A DNA stretch of 8,690 nucleotides from an uncultured Prevotella sp. (GCA_934229335.1 CAKQDQ010000104.1:1-8690), one strand, 5' to 3'. Positions 1-5,923 are shown, counted from the first letter of the stretch. A program made the numbers and translations. Notes: generated from the letters alone by a model not told the origin.

Positions 1-48
1 CCATTATACACCTATCCCACCTATAACACTATAGGCGAGAGGGGATAA
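1..48 (+). CDS. possible 3' end of a rightward gene cut by the window edge
   Basis: Frame 1 is open from the first base to a TAA at 46-48 and reads PLYTYPTYNTIGERG. Fifteen codons cannot be assigned to a family. The frame is listed only because it reads as plausible protein and the bases after it are AT-rich and non-coding in character. The other two forward frames also stay open for a few codons, so this may be chance. A 6-bp hairpin (CCTATA, ACAC loop, TATAGG; 20-35) lies inside it. Confidence 0.2.
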   Translation, partial: PLYTYPTYNTIGERG

Positions 49-359
49 TTAGAACATACTAATATATTACATACCCATGAGGCATCTATCCGTTGCTATA
101 TTCTTCGATTGCAATTGAAATTTTCTCAGGATTTCTAAGAATCAAGAACAAAGCGCGTGATAAACGCCTTTTCATTATATGGCATCTTCTATGCTGTCTG
201 CATAAAGATGTCGCAAAATTAGAAAATAATTTCTACACCTACAAACATTTTATATATTTTAACCTTTGCAGCATTAAGAAATGAACACTATGAAAATTTA
301 CATGAATGATAAGAAGGTGGTAATTTATAGAATCATCCTTCATTTTCTATGTAAGCCGC
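49..359. other. AT-rich intergenic stretch without a convincing gene
   Basis: No reading frame here is convincing. A 63-codon frame at 93-284 opens only with TTG and has no visible ribosome-binding site. A 59-codon ATG frame at 281-460 runs antisense into the end of greA. The bases AACCTTTGC at 261-269 resemble a Bacteroidetes -7 box with the first T replaced by A, with no TTTG at -33. The stretch from about 110 to 280 has the feel of a dispersed intergenic element, but only one copy lies in this window. No clear greA terminator is seen; a 5-bp GAAGG/CCTTC pairing at 313-342 is too weak to call. Confidence 0.4.
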
Positions 360-824
360 CTACACCTCAAAACTGTCTATGCGCAGTTTCAGTAGTCCTG
401 CTGGCACTCGCACTTCCACGATGTCGCCTTGTTTCTTGTTCAACAGCGCCTGGGCGATAGGTGATTTCACCGAAATCTTACCTTCCGCCATGTCTGCCTC
501 CGTGGGGCTTACTATGGTGTACGACATTGTTCTGTTGTTGCCGAGGTTGGTCATCTGTACCTTGCTCAACAGTCCCACACAGTCTGTCTTCAGTATCGAC
601 TTGTCTATCACTCGTGCATTCTCCAGTCTCTTCTGCTTAAAGCGTATTCTGCTCAGCAGTCGTCCCTGTTCACGCTTTGCGGCATGATATTCAAAGTTCT
701 CGCTAAGGTCGCCTTTGTCACGTGCCTCAGCGATGGCATCGCGCACCTGTGGCAGGTCTACCGTCTCCAACTGGCGCAACTCTGCTACGAGCTTATCGTA
801 GCCCTCTTGTGACATATAATCCAT
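360..824 (-). CDS. greA: transcription elongation factor GreA
   Basis: GreA binds the RNA polymerase secondary channel and stimulates cleavage of backtracked RNA so that stalled complexes resume. From the ATG at 824 the product is 154 residues, the usual GreA length. Residues 1-75 form the amino-terminal coiled coil. Its tip carries GDLSEN, in which D39 and E42 match the acidic residues that hold the catalytic metal in GreA. The remainder is the FKBP-like domain, with the family signature GKISVKSPIAQALL near residues 112-125. The open frame extends upstream to 911, but a full promoter (845-876) lies inside that extension, so those 29 codons are not translated. The start has an A/G-rich leader (AAAGAGAAAGAAG). 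The gene stands alone: ogt upstream is 105 bases away and greA has its own promoter. Confidence 0.95.
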   Translation of the reverse strand: MDYMSQEGYDKLVAELRQLETVDLPQVRDAIAEARDKGDLSENFEYHAAKREQGRLLSRIRFKQKRLENARVIDKSILKTDCVGLLSKVQMTNLGNNRTMSYTIVSPTEADMAEGKISVKSPIAQALLNKKQGDIVEVRVPAGLLKLRIDSFEV

Positions 825-844
825 CTTCTTTCTCTTTTTGTGTA

Positions 845-876
845 CAAAGGTATCACTTTTATTTGTAACGCCCAAA
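845..876 (-). promoter_or_regulatory. greA promoter (Bacteroidetes -33/-7)
   Basis: On the minus strand TTTG (876-873) is followed after exactly 20 bases by TACCTTTG (852-845). This matches the TTTG / TAnnTTTG pattern of the Bacteroidetes primary sigma factor. Transcription should start near 838, giving a leader of about 14 bases before the ATG at 824. Confidence 0.85.
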
Positions 877-929
877 TTTTCTTTGGCTTCTCTGTCACAG
901 AAATATGGCAAGACGTCTACTTTATACTG

Positions 930-1478
930 TTAAAAGCATAGCATGACGTCACTGTTGCTGTTACGCCTTTCTATTTCTAACAGTATCTTCTTTGCTTCCA
1001 GTCCGCCTGCAAATCCCGTCAATGTATGGTTGGTTCCTATTACACGGTGGCAGGGTATGATAATGCTTATCCCATTTGCCCCTACCGCTTGCGCCACAGC
1101 CCTTACGCCTTTTACGTTGTCTACCTTCACGGCAATGTCCTTGTACGACCTTGTCTCGCCATAAGGTATCTCTTGCAGTGCCTCCCACACACGTTTCTGG
1201 AACTCTGTCCCCACTGTATGCAGGGGTATGTCGAAGGTTTTACGTTGACCCGCAAAGTATTCATCAAGCTGGCACACGGTCTGCTGCAACACGTCGGACT
1301 GTTCTTCTATGTATTCTGCATTTATCTGTCGTGCCAGTCTGCGCTTGTTGCGCTCAGCACAAGGTTTGTCGTACCAATCACACACGCACAGTTTATCGTC
1401 CACCGAAGCAAGGATTATCCTGCCGCACGGTGAGTCGTAATACTGCACGCAGGCTACGGTTTGTTTCTCGTACCTCAT
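930..1478 (-). CDS. ogt: methylated-DNA--protein-cysteine S-methyltransferase (Ogt/AGT type)
   Basis: A suicide DNA repair protein that moves the alkyl group from O6-alkylguanine onto its own cysteine. The 182-residue product has the single-domain Ogt layout: an amino-terminal beta domain (about 8-80, containing YYDSPCGRIILA) and a carboxy-terminal DNA-binding domain (about 90-170). The second domain holds EFQKRVWEALQEIPYGETRSY, the helix-turn-helix with R126 in the arginine-finger position (RAVAQAVGAN), and the active site IPCHRV with acceptor C143. The later GFAGGLEAKKILLE motif is also intact. The Pro often found after the helix-turn-helix Asn is Gly here (ANGISII). No Ada-type phosphotriester domain is present, so it should repair DNA without acting as a regulator. 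AGGAGA lies 4 bases before the ATG. Confidence 0.95.
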   Translation of the reverse strand: MRYEKQTVACVQYYDSPCGRIILASVDDKLCVCDWYDKPCAERNKRRLARQINAEYIEEQSDVLQQTVCQLDEYFAGQRKTFDIPLHTVGTEFQKRVWEALQEIPYGETRSYKDIAVKVDNVKGVRAVAQAVGANGISIIIPCHRVIGTNHTLTGFAGGLEAKKILLEIERRNSNSDVMLCF

Positions 1479-1570
1479 TCTTTCTCCTATTCTGCATGTA
1501 CACTTCTCTTACTTTATACTTTGTACACTGCCTTAGTGTTCATTTCTCTTCTTCTGTCTCATTACGATGA

Positions 1571-1602
1571 CAAAGTTATCTATTTTTTATCTAATAAGCA
1601 AA
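1571..1602 (-). promoter_or_regulatory. ogt promoter (Bacteroidetes -33/-7)
   Basis: TTTG (1602-1599), 20 bases, then TAACTTTG (1578-1571) on the minus strand is a perfect consensus. The expected start near 1564 gives a leader of about 85 bases. The -33 box lies inside the last codons of the 55-codon ORF at 1587-1754, so the promoter spans that ORF's end. Confidence 0.8.
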
Positions 1603-1754
1603 TTATGATGGTCAAAAGGCCAGTTAGGATAATCTATATACCATAACCCATCTTCTTCACGGTTAAATTGAAGCTGATATTCTTTCTTTTTTCCGAAAAC
1701 ACTTTTAGCCATTGCTTTAGCTCCCTGCGTAAGGTCTGTTATTGTATAATTCAT
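1587..1754 (-). pseudogene. 55-residue ORF, probable truncated amino-terminal stub of a larger protein
   Basis: The ORF runs from ATG at 1754 to TAA at 1587. It has a well-formed, protein-like composition: a basic stretch (KSVFGKKKEYQLQF, residues 18-30) followed by an aromatic motif, EEDGLWYIDYPNWPFDHHNL (33-52). The motif stops abruptly: after HHNL only LIR and a stop follow. From memory, not checked, similar amino termini (GLWYIDxPNWPFDHHNL) occur in Bacteroidetes proteins of roughly 130-140 residues, possibly the DUF6717 group, which would make this a truncated remnant. It starts 46 bases after the stop of the VWA gene, has no strong ribosome-binding site and no consensus promoter of its own, so it would be read, if at all, from the VWA promoter. 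A genuine short protein is the alternative. Confidence 0.5.
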
Positions 1755-1800
1755 TTTTACTAAACGTTATTAGAATTGAAACTTTGTCTCTCTTTGCTCT

Positions 1801-3057
1801 TTACACGTCAGCCTCTCGTACATACGGCAGGAAACGGGCTGGCACATAAACGTTGCCAAAACCGTATGCAGAGCGGAACAGTGGGGCTATCTGACGTGGC
1901 GTATAGCCTGCATTACCACACCCTATGGCTGTCAGCATGAACTTCTTATTAGGATGCATAACGGCATATTCTGTGAAACGCTCAACTGCCATTCTAATTT
2001 CTTCAAACGTGCAACCTACTGAAGGAATGGCATAACTCTGTCCCTGTATGCCTTCCGCCTGTCCCATCACCGCACCGAATCGGGATAAGGCAATATAGGC
2101 AGCACCTCCATTGTGCTTTCCAAAGACATTGCTACCAAACACAAAGACTTCGTCTGGGGCAAGAGAATGGATAAGGTTCGGAGCAACGCGCTCGTCCTCT
2201 GTAAAATAGTTCTCGTTCATGGCTCCGAACATTTCTTCACGTTCTTCCTCGCAAGCGTTTATGAAGGCATCCCTCTTACGCAGATAAGCCATCTTCTTCA
2301 TATACGCCTCTTGGCTGCGACGCTCACAATCAAACATCTCTTTCATACCAGCATCTGTCTGTTCAAACTTCATATAACTGTCGATACCAAGAGAGTGCGA
2401 AGTTCGCTCTACATCAATATTCGCACCGATAAAGGTGAAGAGCCAGCCTTTTTGCTTTAGGCTCTTTATCAGTGTAACTATCGAAGCATGACTCCATTGC
2501 TTTGAAGCATTCTCGTAACCGTCTGTTATAATCGTAACCTTCGCTATTGAATCTGTACTGGTAGCAATCTTTTGTAGCTTACTAACGGTGTCACCTATTG
2601 CATCATAAAGGGGAGTACTATCATAGGGTCTATAATCTTTTGCTGTCAGGTCCTTTACGTCTTCTATGGGTTTATTCTCAAACAGATAACGTGATTTTGA
2701 CGTATCAAAACAATAGATGGACACATACTGTTTCTGCTCTTGGTTATCTTTTGCCGTAGCGCGAATACCATTGAGCGTTTCGTTACACCCTGATATGGTC
2801 TGCCTTGTTACCCCACTCATAGAACCACTCTCATCAAGTATGATAAGGTTATACACGACTGAGGTCGGTTCACTTTTGTCATGTGGCTCTGATGCCGCTT
2901 CACACGATTTTGTTACCGCTCCACTCATACCGCTTTCTTCATCTTTCTGTACCCGTTCTGAAGCGTCTGATACTGATGACTCTACCACTCTTTTCTTGTC
3001 TTCGACCTGCAAGTTTACAGTGGAAAACTTCTTGCGAAATAGACTTAGAATTTTCAT
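1801..3057 (-). CDS. VWA domain protein fused to a macro-like (FGSN...GAA) domain
   Basis: The 418-residue product has no signal peptide or membrane segment, so it is probably cytoplasmic. Residues 15-65 are Ser/Glu/Lys-rich and look disordered. Residues 66-245 are a VWA domain with an apparently complete metal site: DESGS (D75, S77, S79), the Thr of DSTPLYDAI (T148) and ITDG (D179). Residues 245-295 are charged and helical. Residues 300-410 carry a second conserved domain: VFVFGSNVFGKHNGGAA (304-320), GQSYAIPS (339-346), TAIGCGNAGY (376-385) and EIAPLF-like RQIAPLF (388-394). I recognise this as a family common in bacteria and phages, believed to have a macro-domain-like, nucleotide-binding fold; that assignment is inference. 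The usual HGxGAA loop reads HNGGAA here. VWA domains bind protein partners through the metal ion; the actual role is unknown. It has its own promoter, and a 55-codon ORF follows. Confidence 0.85.
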   Translation of the reverse strand: MKILSLFRKKFSTVNLQVEDKKRVVESSVSDASERVQKDEESGMSGAVTKSCEAASEPHDKSEPTSVVYNLIILDESGSMSGVTRQTISGCNETLNGIRATAKDNQEQKQYVSIYCFDTSKSRYLFENKPIEDVKDLTAKDYRPYDSTPLYDAIGDTVSKLQKIATSTDSIAKVTIITDGYENASKQWSHASIVTLIKSLKQKGWLFTFIGANIDVERTSHSLGIDSYMKFEQTDAGMKEMFDCERRSQEAYMKKMAYLRKRDAFINACEEEREEMFGAMNENYFTEDERVAPNLIHSLAPDEVFVFGSNVFGKHNGGAAYIALSRFGAVMGQAEGIQGQSYAIPSVGCTFEEIRMAVERFTEYAVMHPNKKFMLTAIGCGNAGYTPRQIAPLFRSAYGFGNVYVPARFLPYVREADV

Positions 3058-3099
3058 TTCTTTACTCTTGATTAATTACTACTTTGTGTAAATATGACG

Positions 3100-3130
3100 C
3101 AAAGGTATTTATTTTATTTTAGTTAGCAAA
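3100..3130 (-). promoter_or_regulatory. promoter of the VWA/macro-like gene
   Basis: TTTG (3130-3127), 19 bases, then TACCTTTG (3107-3100) on the minus strand. The predicted start near 3094 gives a leader of about 36 bases before the ATG at 3057, which has only a weak A/G-rich ribosome site (AGAGTAAAGAA). Confidence 0.8.
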
Positions 3131-3268
3131 ACATTCATGTGTATTTCTTACACCAAGGGACTATTTTTAACTTTTGTTTACCGTTACATTACGTATAATT
3201 ACAATTCTAAGGACCATTCAGAACCTATTTTTAAGCACAGAGAAAAGTCGCTTTACGTATATTTTTAC

Positions 3269-3276
3269 TACCTTTG
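3269..3276 (+). promoter_or_regulatory. -7 box of the DUF362 gene
   Basis: TACCTTTG matches the -7 consensus and is followed by C and A, as is common in this group. No TTTG lies 19-21 bases upstream, so the -33 half is poor and the promoter may be weak or need an activator. The start would be near 3283, about 20 bases before the ATG at 3302. Confidence 0.6.
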
Positions 3277-3301
3277 CACCGAAATTAAAACTATCAGAAA
3301 T

Positions 3302-4633
3302 ATGGTAAATAGAAAAGTAAAGAATATCATCAGCCGCATCAAGGCTCTGATATTACCAACATTTATGCTTTGTGCTCCTTTGTCGCAAGCAGCTGCTCAG
3401 GAACTACATTTTGAGTCGAATAAGTCCATAGGCGAGGCTAAAGGCATCTTTCCTGGTAGAGTAACATGGGTAAGAGACTCCCTGGTAGCACTGTGGAATG
3501 GGCATGATGGTCATTGGTGGAACGAAGGAAACATCGACCAGAAGCGTCTTAACGATATGTACGACCGTTCGCTATGCGCTTTATCTGGAGAACAATCTGT
3601 AAAGAAAGCATGGAAAAGTATTTTCAAATACTATAATTCTCATAACAATCGCGGCAGTCATGGTTACAAAAAAGGGGAACAGTTGGTTATAAAGATTAAT
3701 CTGAACAACACTTACAGCACTTCTGACCATGACAACGATATAGACCAATCTCCACAGGCTACCATAGCCATTCTCCGCCAACTGACTAACAACGCTGGCG
3801 TGCCACAAGAATGTATTACGGTGTATGACGCTACGATTGGTTGGAAGACAAGGGCCATGCCCGACAGAATTTACCTGCCTGTACACCGTTTGTTCCCTAA
3901 TGTAAGATGGATGAGTGCCACTGGTTCTGCTGGAGTCGACTCCGCCCACTGGGTGAAGGATGCCATCTCTTACACCGACCCAAGCGTTACTCTTGGCACT
4001 GTGTTACCTAAGGCTGTGGTGGAAGCATCTTACATCATCAACATGGCACTGCTGAAGGGCCACGAGATTACTGGTGTCACGCTATGCGCAAAGAATCACT
4101 TTGGTTCTATCCCTTTTCCTGCAAAGATGCATAACACGCATACTGTAAGTCAGATGTCGGGCAAGGAAGGCGACTATAGCGCGTATGTTGACCTGATGGG
4201 TTGCCCTAATCTTGGCAAGAAGACCTTATTATATATAGTAGACGGGCTTTATGGTATGCAGACTAACGTAGGTGCTCCTAAACCAGAGCGTGACCGATGG
4301 AAGATGTTTGACGGACAGTGGAGCGGCAGTTACTTTATGTCTCTCGACCCAGTTGCCATTGAATGTGTAGGTCTCGACTTCCTTTTTGCGGAATATGGCA
4401 AGGAACTGGGCTTCAGTGGTGCGCCACAATTCAAGAAAGGGTCAAGCCTGAACTGCGACAATTACCTTAAAGAAGCGGCGAGAGGATGGAACGCGCAGTG
4501 GGGAGACTACCGTCCGAACGGTGTCAAAACTGGTAGTTTGGGAGTATTTGAACATTGGAACAACGCTCAAGACAAACAATACAGCAGGAACATGGGACTC
4601 AAGAAAGGCATCGAGTTGTTCATGGTGAAATAA
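3302..4633 (+). CDS. exported DUF362 domain protein
   Basis: The 443-residue product starts at the ATG at 3302; a longer open frame from 3137 is excluded by the -7 box at 3269. Residues 1-32 form a signal peptide: a basic start (NRKVKNIISRIK), a hydrophobic core (ALILPTFMLCAPL) and QAAA before Q33, a typical Bacteroidetes cleavage site leaving an amino-terminal Gln. C24 is not in a lipobox, so it is probably periplasmic rather than a lipoprotein. The DUF362 signature is spread over the mature part: GEQLVIKINLN (125-135), SPQATIAILRQL (150-161), VYDATIG (174-180), LPKAVVEASYIINMALLKGH (235-254), LCAKNHFGSIP (261-271), VDGLYG (313-318) and SLDPVAIECVGLDFL (347-361). No ferredoxin-type CxxCxxC cluster site, found in some DUF362 proteins, is present. 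The biochemical function of the family is not established. The gene stands alone. Confidence 0.88.
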   Translation: MVNRKVKNIISRIKALILPTFMLCAPLSQAAAQELHFESNKSIGEAKGIFPGRVTWVRDSLVALWNGHDGHWWNEGNIDQKRLNDMYDRSLCALSGEQSVKKAWKSIFKYYNSHNNRGSHGYKKGEQLVIKINLNNTYSTSDHDNDIDQSPQATIAILRQLTNNAGVPQECITVYDATIGWKTRAMPDRIYLPVHRLFPNVRWMSATGSAGVDSAHWVKDAISYTDPSVTLGTVLPKAVVEASYIINMALLKGHEITGVTLCAKNHFGSIPFPAKMHNTHTVSQMSGKEGDYSAYVDLMGCPNLGKKTLLYIVDGLYGMQTNVGAPKPERDRWKMFDGQWSGSYFMSLDPVAIECVGLDFLFAEYGKELGFSGAPQFKKGSSLNCDNYLKEAARGWNAQWGDYRPNGVKTGSLGVFEHWNNAQDKQYSRNMGLKKGIELFMVK

Positions 4634-4800
4634 GCTATCGTTAAGTCCTTATGTGACAGTAAAGAAATAACTTGGTACAATTTAACGTGATTAATAATAT
4701 CCAATATAAAGTTTATACCTTTTTGGATATTTTGAAGCCATTCATCAGTCACAATGCTCACATTCTTCGCTAAGCTCAGGCGTTTCACGGAGTTCTCCAT
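4567..4800 (-). CDS. small hypothetical ORF converging on the DUF362 gene
   Basis: From the ATG at 4800 the frame encodes 77 residues, beginning MENSVKRLSLAKNVSIVTDE. GGAG lies 8 bases before this ATG and 2 bases before an alternative ATG at 4806. The first 55 or so residues (NVSIVTDEWLQNIQKGINFI and on) read like a real helical protein. The last 22 lie antisense to the end of the DUF362 gene and look like read-through. No consensus promoter is present upstream; the nearest match, TAGTTTG, lacks one spacer base. I do not recognise the family. It may be a real small gene, a decayed fragment that lost its natural end, or chance. Confidence 0.3.
   Translation of the reverse strand: MENSVKRLSLAKNVSIVTDEWLQNIQKGINFILDIINHVKLYQVISLLSHKDLTIAYFTMNNSMPFLSPMFLLYCLS
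4696..4733 (+). terminator. possible weak terminator of the DUF362 gene
   Basis: A perfect 9-bp pair, AATATCCAA (4696-4704) and TTGGATATT (4723-4731), is followed by a few T residues. The loop holds a further palindrome, TATAAA-G-TTTATA (4705-4717). The stem is AT-rich and 63 bases past the stop codon, so efficiency is doubtful. It also lies inside the leftward small ORF. Confidence 0.3.
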
Positions 4801-4877
4801 CTTCATGTCTCCAAACTATCTCAAAAATCTATGACATAAATTATACCTGTTTATTTTTTCACCGTCACTATACAGTT

Positions 4878-4922
4878 TTAGGGTGGTTCTATAAATTGTC
4901 AATCGTTATAGAACCACCCTAA
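4878..4922 (-). terminator. perfect 17-bp inverted repeat, probable terminator of the 5434/4941 operon
   Basis: TTAGGGTGGTTCTATAA (4878-4894) pairs without mismatch with 4906-4922 around an 11-base loop. It begins 18 bases past the stop codon of the four-helix membrane protein, where a terminator is expected. Neither side carries a strong T run, so it may act in both directions, protect the 3' end of the RNA, or be a repeat element rather than a classical terminator. Confidence 0.55.
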
Positions 4923-4940
4923 TATCTTTCTGAACCGCCT

Positions 4941-5414
4941 TTAATCATCTACTTTCTCAAACATCAGTGAGGCGCAAACCACATAACCGAATAACATTAC
5001 CACGCACGTTATAACGGAAGTTATACCATACCATGCGCCTGCCCATTCTCGTATTTGCTCACAAATCTCTTGCAGATACGGCAGCGAATTCATGTTTTCG
5101 GCAAAATACGTTGTTGCGATACCCATGATACCACGATATATAAGTAATAACAACGGGCAAACCATCATTGGCTTTGAACCATTGATGAGATGCATGATAC
5201 CTGCCCCCATAGCCCAAAATATGAAGCCTATCACGTTCACGCCGATGCCCCATCCAAAAGACAACACTATGAATCCCCAAAACGTAGGGTCGGCAAAGAA
5301 TCCTACTATCGAGCACCATGCCGCCAAACAAGCGATGTCCCACACTACGGAAAAAAGCCAAACAATAAACATGGCCCCTACTACCTTCAATATGTTTTTG
5401 AATATATTTTTCAT
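4941..5414 (-). CDS. four-helix integral membrane protein, function unknown
   Basis: The 157-residue product is almost entirely hydrophobic, with about four membrane segments: residues 9-38 (VVGAMFIVWLFSVVWDIACL and on), 42-72 (including the Gly/Trp-rich LSFGWGIGVNVIGFIFW), 83-102 (VCPLLLLIYRGIMGIATTYF) and 128-150 (YGITSVITCVVMLFGYVVCA). A short soluble loop (103-125) joins the last two, and the end is acidic (EKVDD). No catalytic or transport motif is visible. The start is supported by AGGTGG (5421-5426) 6 bases upstream. It lies 19 bases after the preceding gene and has no promoter of its own, so the two form one operon ending at the 17-bp hairpin. Confidence 0.75.
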   Translation of the reverse strand: MKNIFKNILKVVGAMFIVWLFSVVWDIACLAAWCSIVGFFADPTFWGFIVLSFGWGIGVNVIGFIFWAMGAGIMHLINGSKPMMVCPLLLLIYRGIMGIATTYFAENMNSLPYLQEICEQIREWAGAWYGITSVITCVVMLFGYVVCASLMFEKVDD

Positions 5415-5433
5415 AATCGTCCACCTATTTTTT

Positions 5434-5826
5434 TTATTCTTTTTCTACAAGTCCCTTTCTTAGCAATACTCTGAACACGTCCTTACGTTCCTTTCCGCTC
5501 ATCTTGTCGTAGCGTTCAAGCAGTATCTCTGGTATCTTCTCCTTCTTATACGCACTCTTTGTGGTCCTCAGCTCCTCAAGAAGACTCTTTGTCTCCATTC
5601 CCTTCAGCTTCTCTACCGTGGCAGAAAGCTCATCACGATATAGTGCTTCAAACAGCGATGGATAGAGGGGATTGTCCATATCCATCCACCGCGAATGTCG
5701 TATAGCACGCAGATCGTCCTTACTTAGATACTTCAGTAACGCCTTACACACTTCTAACCGATTGACATCCCAAGGCTTATAATGCGACGCCTTGAGGTCG
5801 GTGAGTATTATTTCTAAATCTGTCAT
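5434..5826 (-). CDS. small helical protein of unknown function
   Basis: From the ATG at 5826 the product has 130 residues and no signal or membrane segment. It is charged and predicted to be nearly all helical (RLEVCKALLKYLSKDDLRAI; SATVEKLKGMETKSLLEELR; KEKIPEILLERYDKMSGKER). An amino-terminal extension to 5856 is excluded because the -7 box (5854-5861) covers that codon. The family is not recognised. The pattern of repeated short amphipathic helices suggests a protein-binding role, but this is a guess. It is the first gene of a two-gene unit with the four-helix membrane protein, so the product may act next to that protein at the membrane. Confidence 0.7.
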   Translation of the reverse strand: MTDLEIILTDLKASHYKPWDVNRLEVCKALLKYLSKDDLRAIRHSRWMDMDNPLYPSLFEALYRDELSATVEKLKGMETKSLLEELRTTKSAYKKEKIPEILLERYDKMSGKERKDVFRVLLRKGLVEKE

Positions 5827-5853
5827 AACTTTGTGGTTTATTTGTTTACACCG

Positions 5854-5886
5854 CAAAGTTACGCAATCTGAATTAACCTAACGAAA
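5854..5886 (-). promoter_or_regulatory. promoter of the 5826/4941 operon
   Basis: TAACTTTG (5861-5854) on the minus strand matches the -7 consensus exactly. At the -33 position stands TTTC/TTCG (5886-5882) rather than TTTG. The upstream half lies in the arm of the terminator hairpin of the preceding operon. The start near 5848 leaves a leader of about 20 bases. Confidence 0.65.
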
Positions 5887-5923
5887 GAATCCCCTTCACA
5901 AGGCTTGTGAAAGGGATTCTTTC
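5883..5923 (-). terminator. strong hairpin terminator after the 7781/5932 operon
   Basis: Twenty-base arms (5883-5902 and 5904-5923) pair with a single mismatch around a very small loop; the outer parts are GAAAGAATCCC and GGGATTCTTTC. The hairpin starts 9 bases past the TGA of the preceding gene, and the A/T-rich outer stem supplies the T run on the transcript. The near-symmetry means it could also stop transcription in the other direction. Confidence 0.7.

Larger units (their letters stand above)
3058..3301. promoter_or_regulatory. divergent intergenic region between the VWA and DUF362 genes
   Basis: About 244 bases without a gene separate two divergently read genes. The leftward promoter is at 3100-3130 and the rightward -7 box at 3269-3276. 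A forward frame open from 3137 is not coding, because the rightward promoter lies inside it. No operator-like repeat was seen. Confidence 0.6.

Noticed and set aside
20..35. 6-bp hairpin CCTATA/TATAGG as a terminator
   Set aside because: It is short, has no T run and may lie inside coding sequence.
93..284. 63-codon forward frame as a gene
   Set aside because: It opens with TTG, has no ribosome site or promoter, and its composition resembles AT-rich intergenic sequence.
281..460. 59-codon forward ATG frame crossing the greA stop
   Set aside because: Two thirds of it is antisense to the coding part of greA, and the promoter-like box before it lacks the first T and a -33 half.
825..911. Amino-terminal extension of GreA
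   Set aside because: The greA promoter lies inside it, and the standard GreA length is reached from the ATG at 824.
1026..1570. Overlapping forward frames opposite ogt
   Set aside because: They are antisense to a clear Ogt with an intact PCHRV active site and show no family features.
2113..3091. Forward frames opposite the VWA gene
   Set aside because: They are antisense shadows of a strongly recognised protein and have no suitable start signals.
3137..3301. Amino-terminal extension of the DUF362 protein
   Set aside because: It contains the TACCTTTG -7 box at 3269, and a normal signal peptide begins at the ATG at 3302.
5059..5463. Frames overlapping the four-helix membrane protein, including a minus-strand frame starting at 5424
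   Set aside because: The ribosome site AGGTGG serves the ATG at 5414, whose frame gives clean membrane helices; the others are low-complexity shadows.
5827..5856. Extended start of the 130-residue helical protein
   Set aside because: The upstream ATG overlaps the -7 box, so it would not be transcribed as a usable start.
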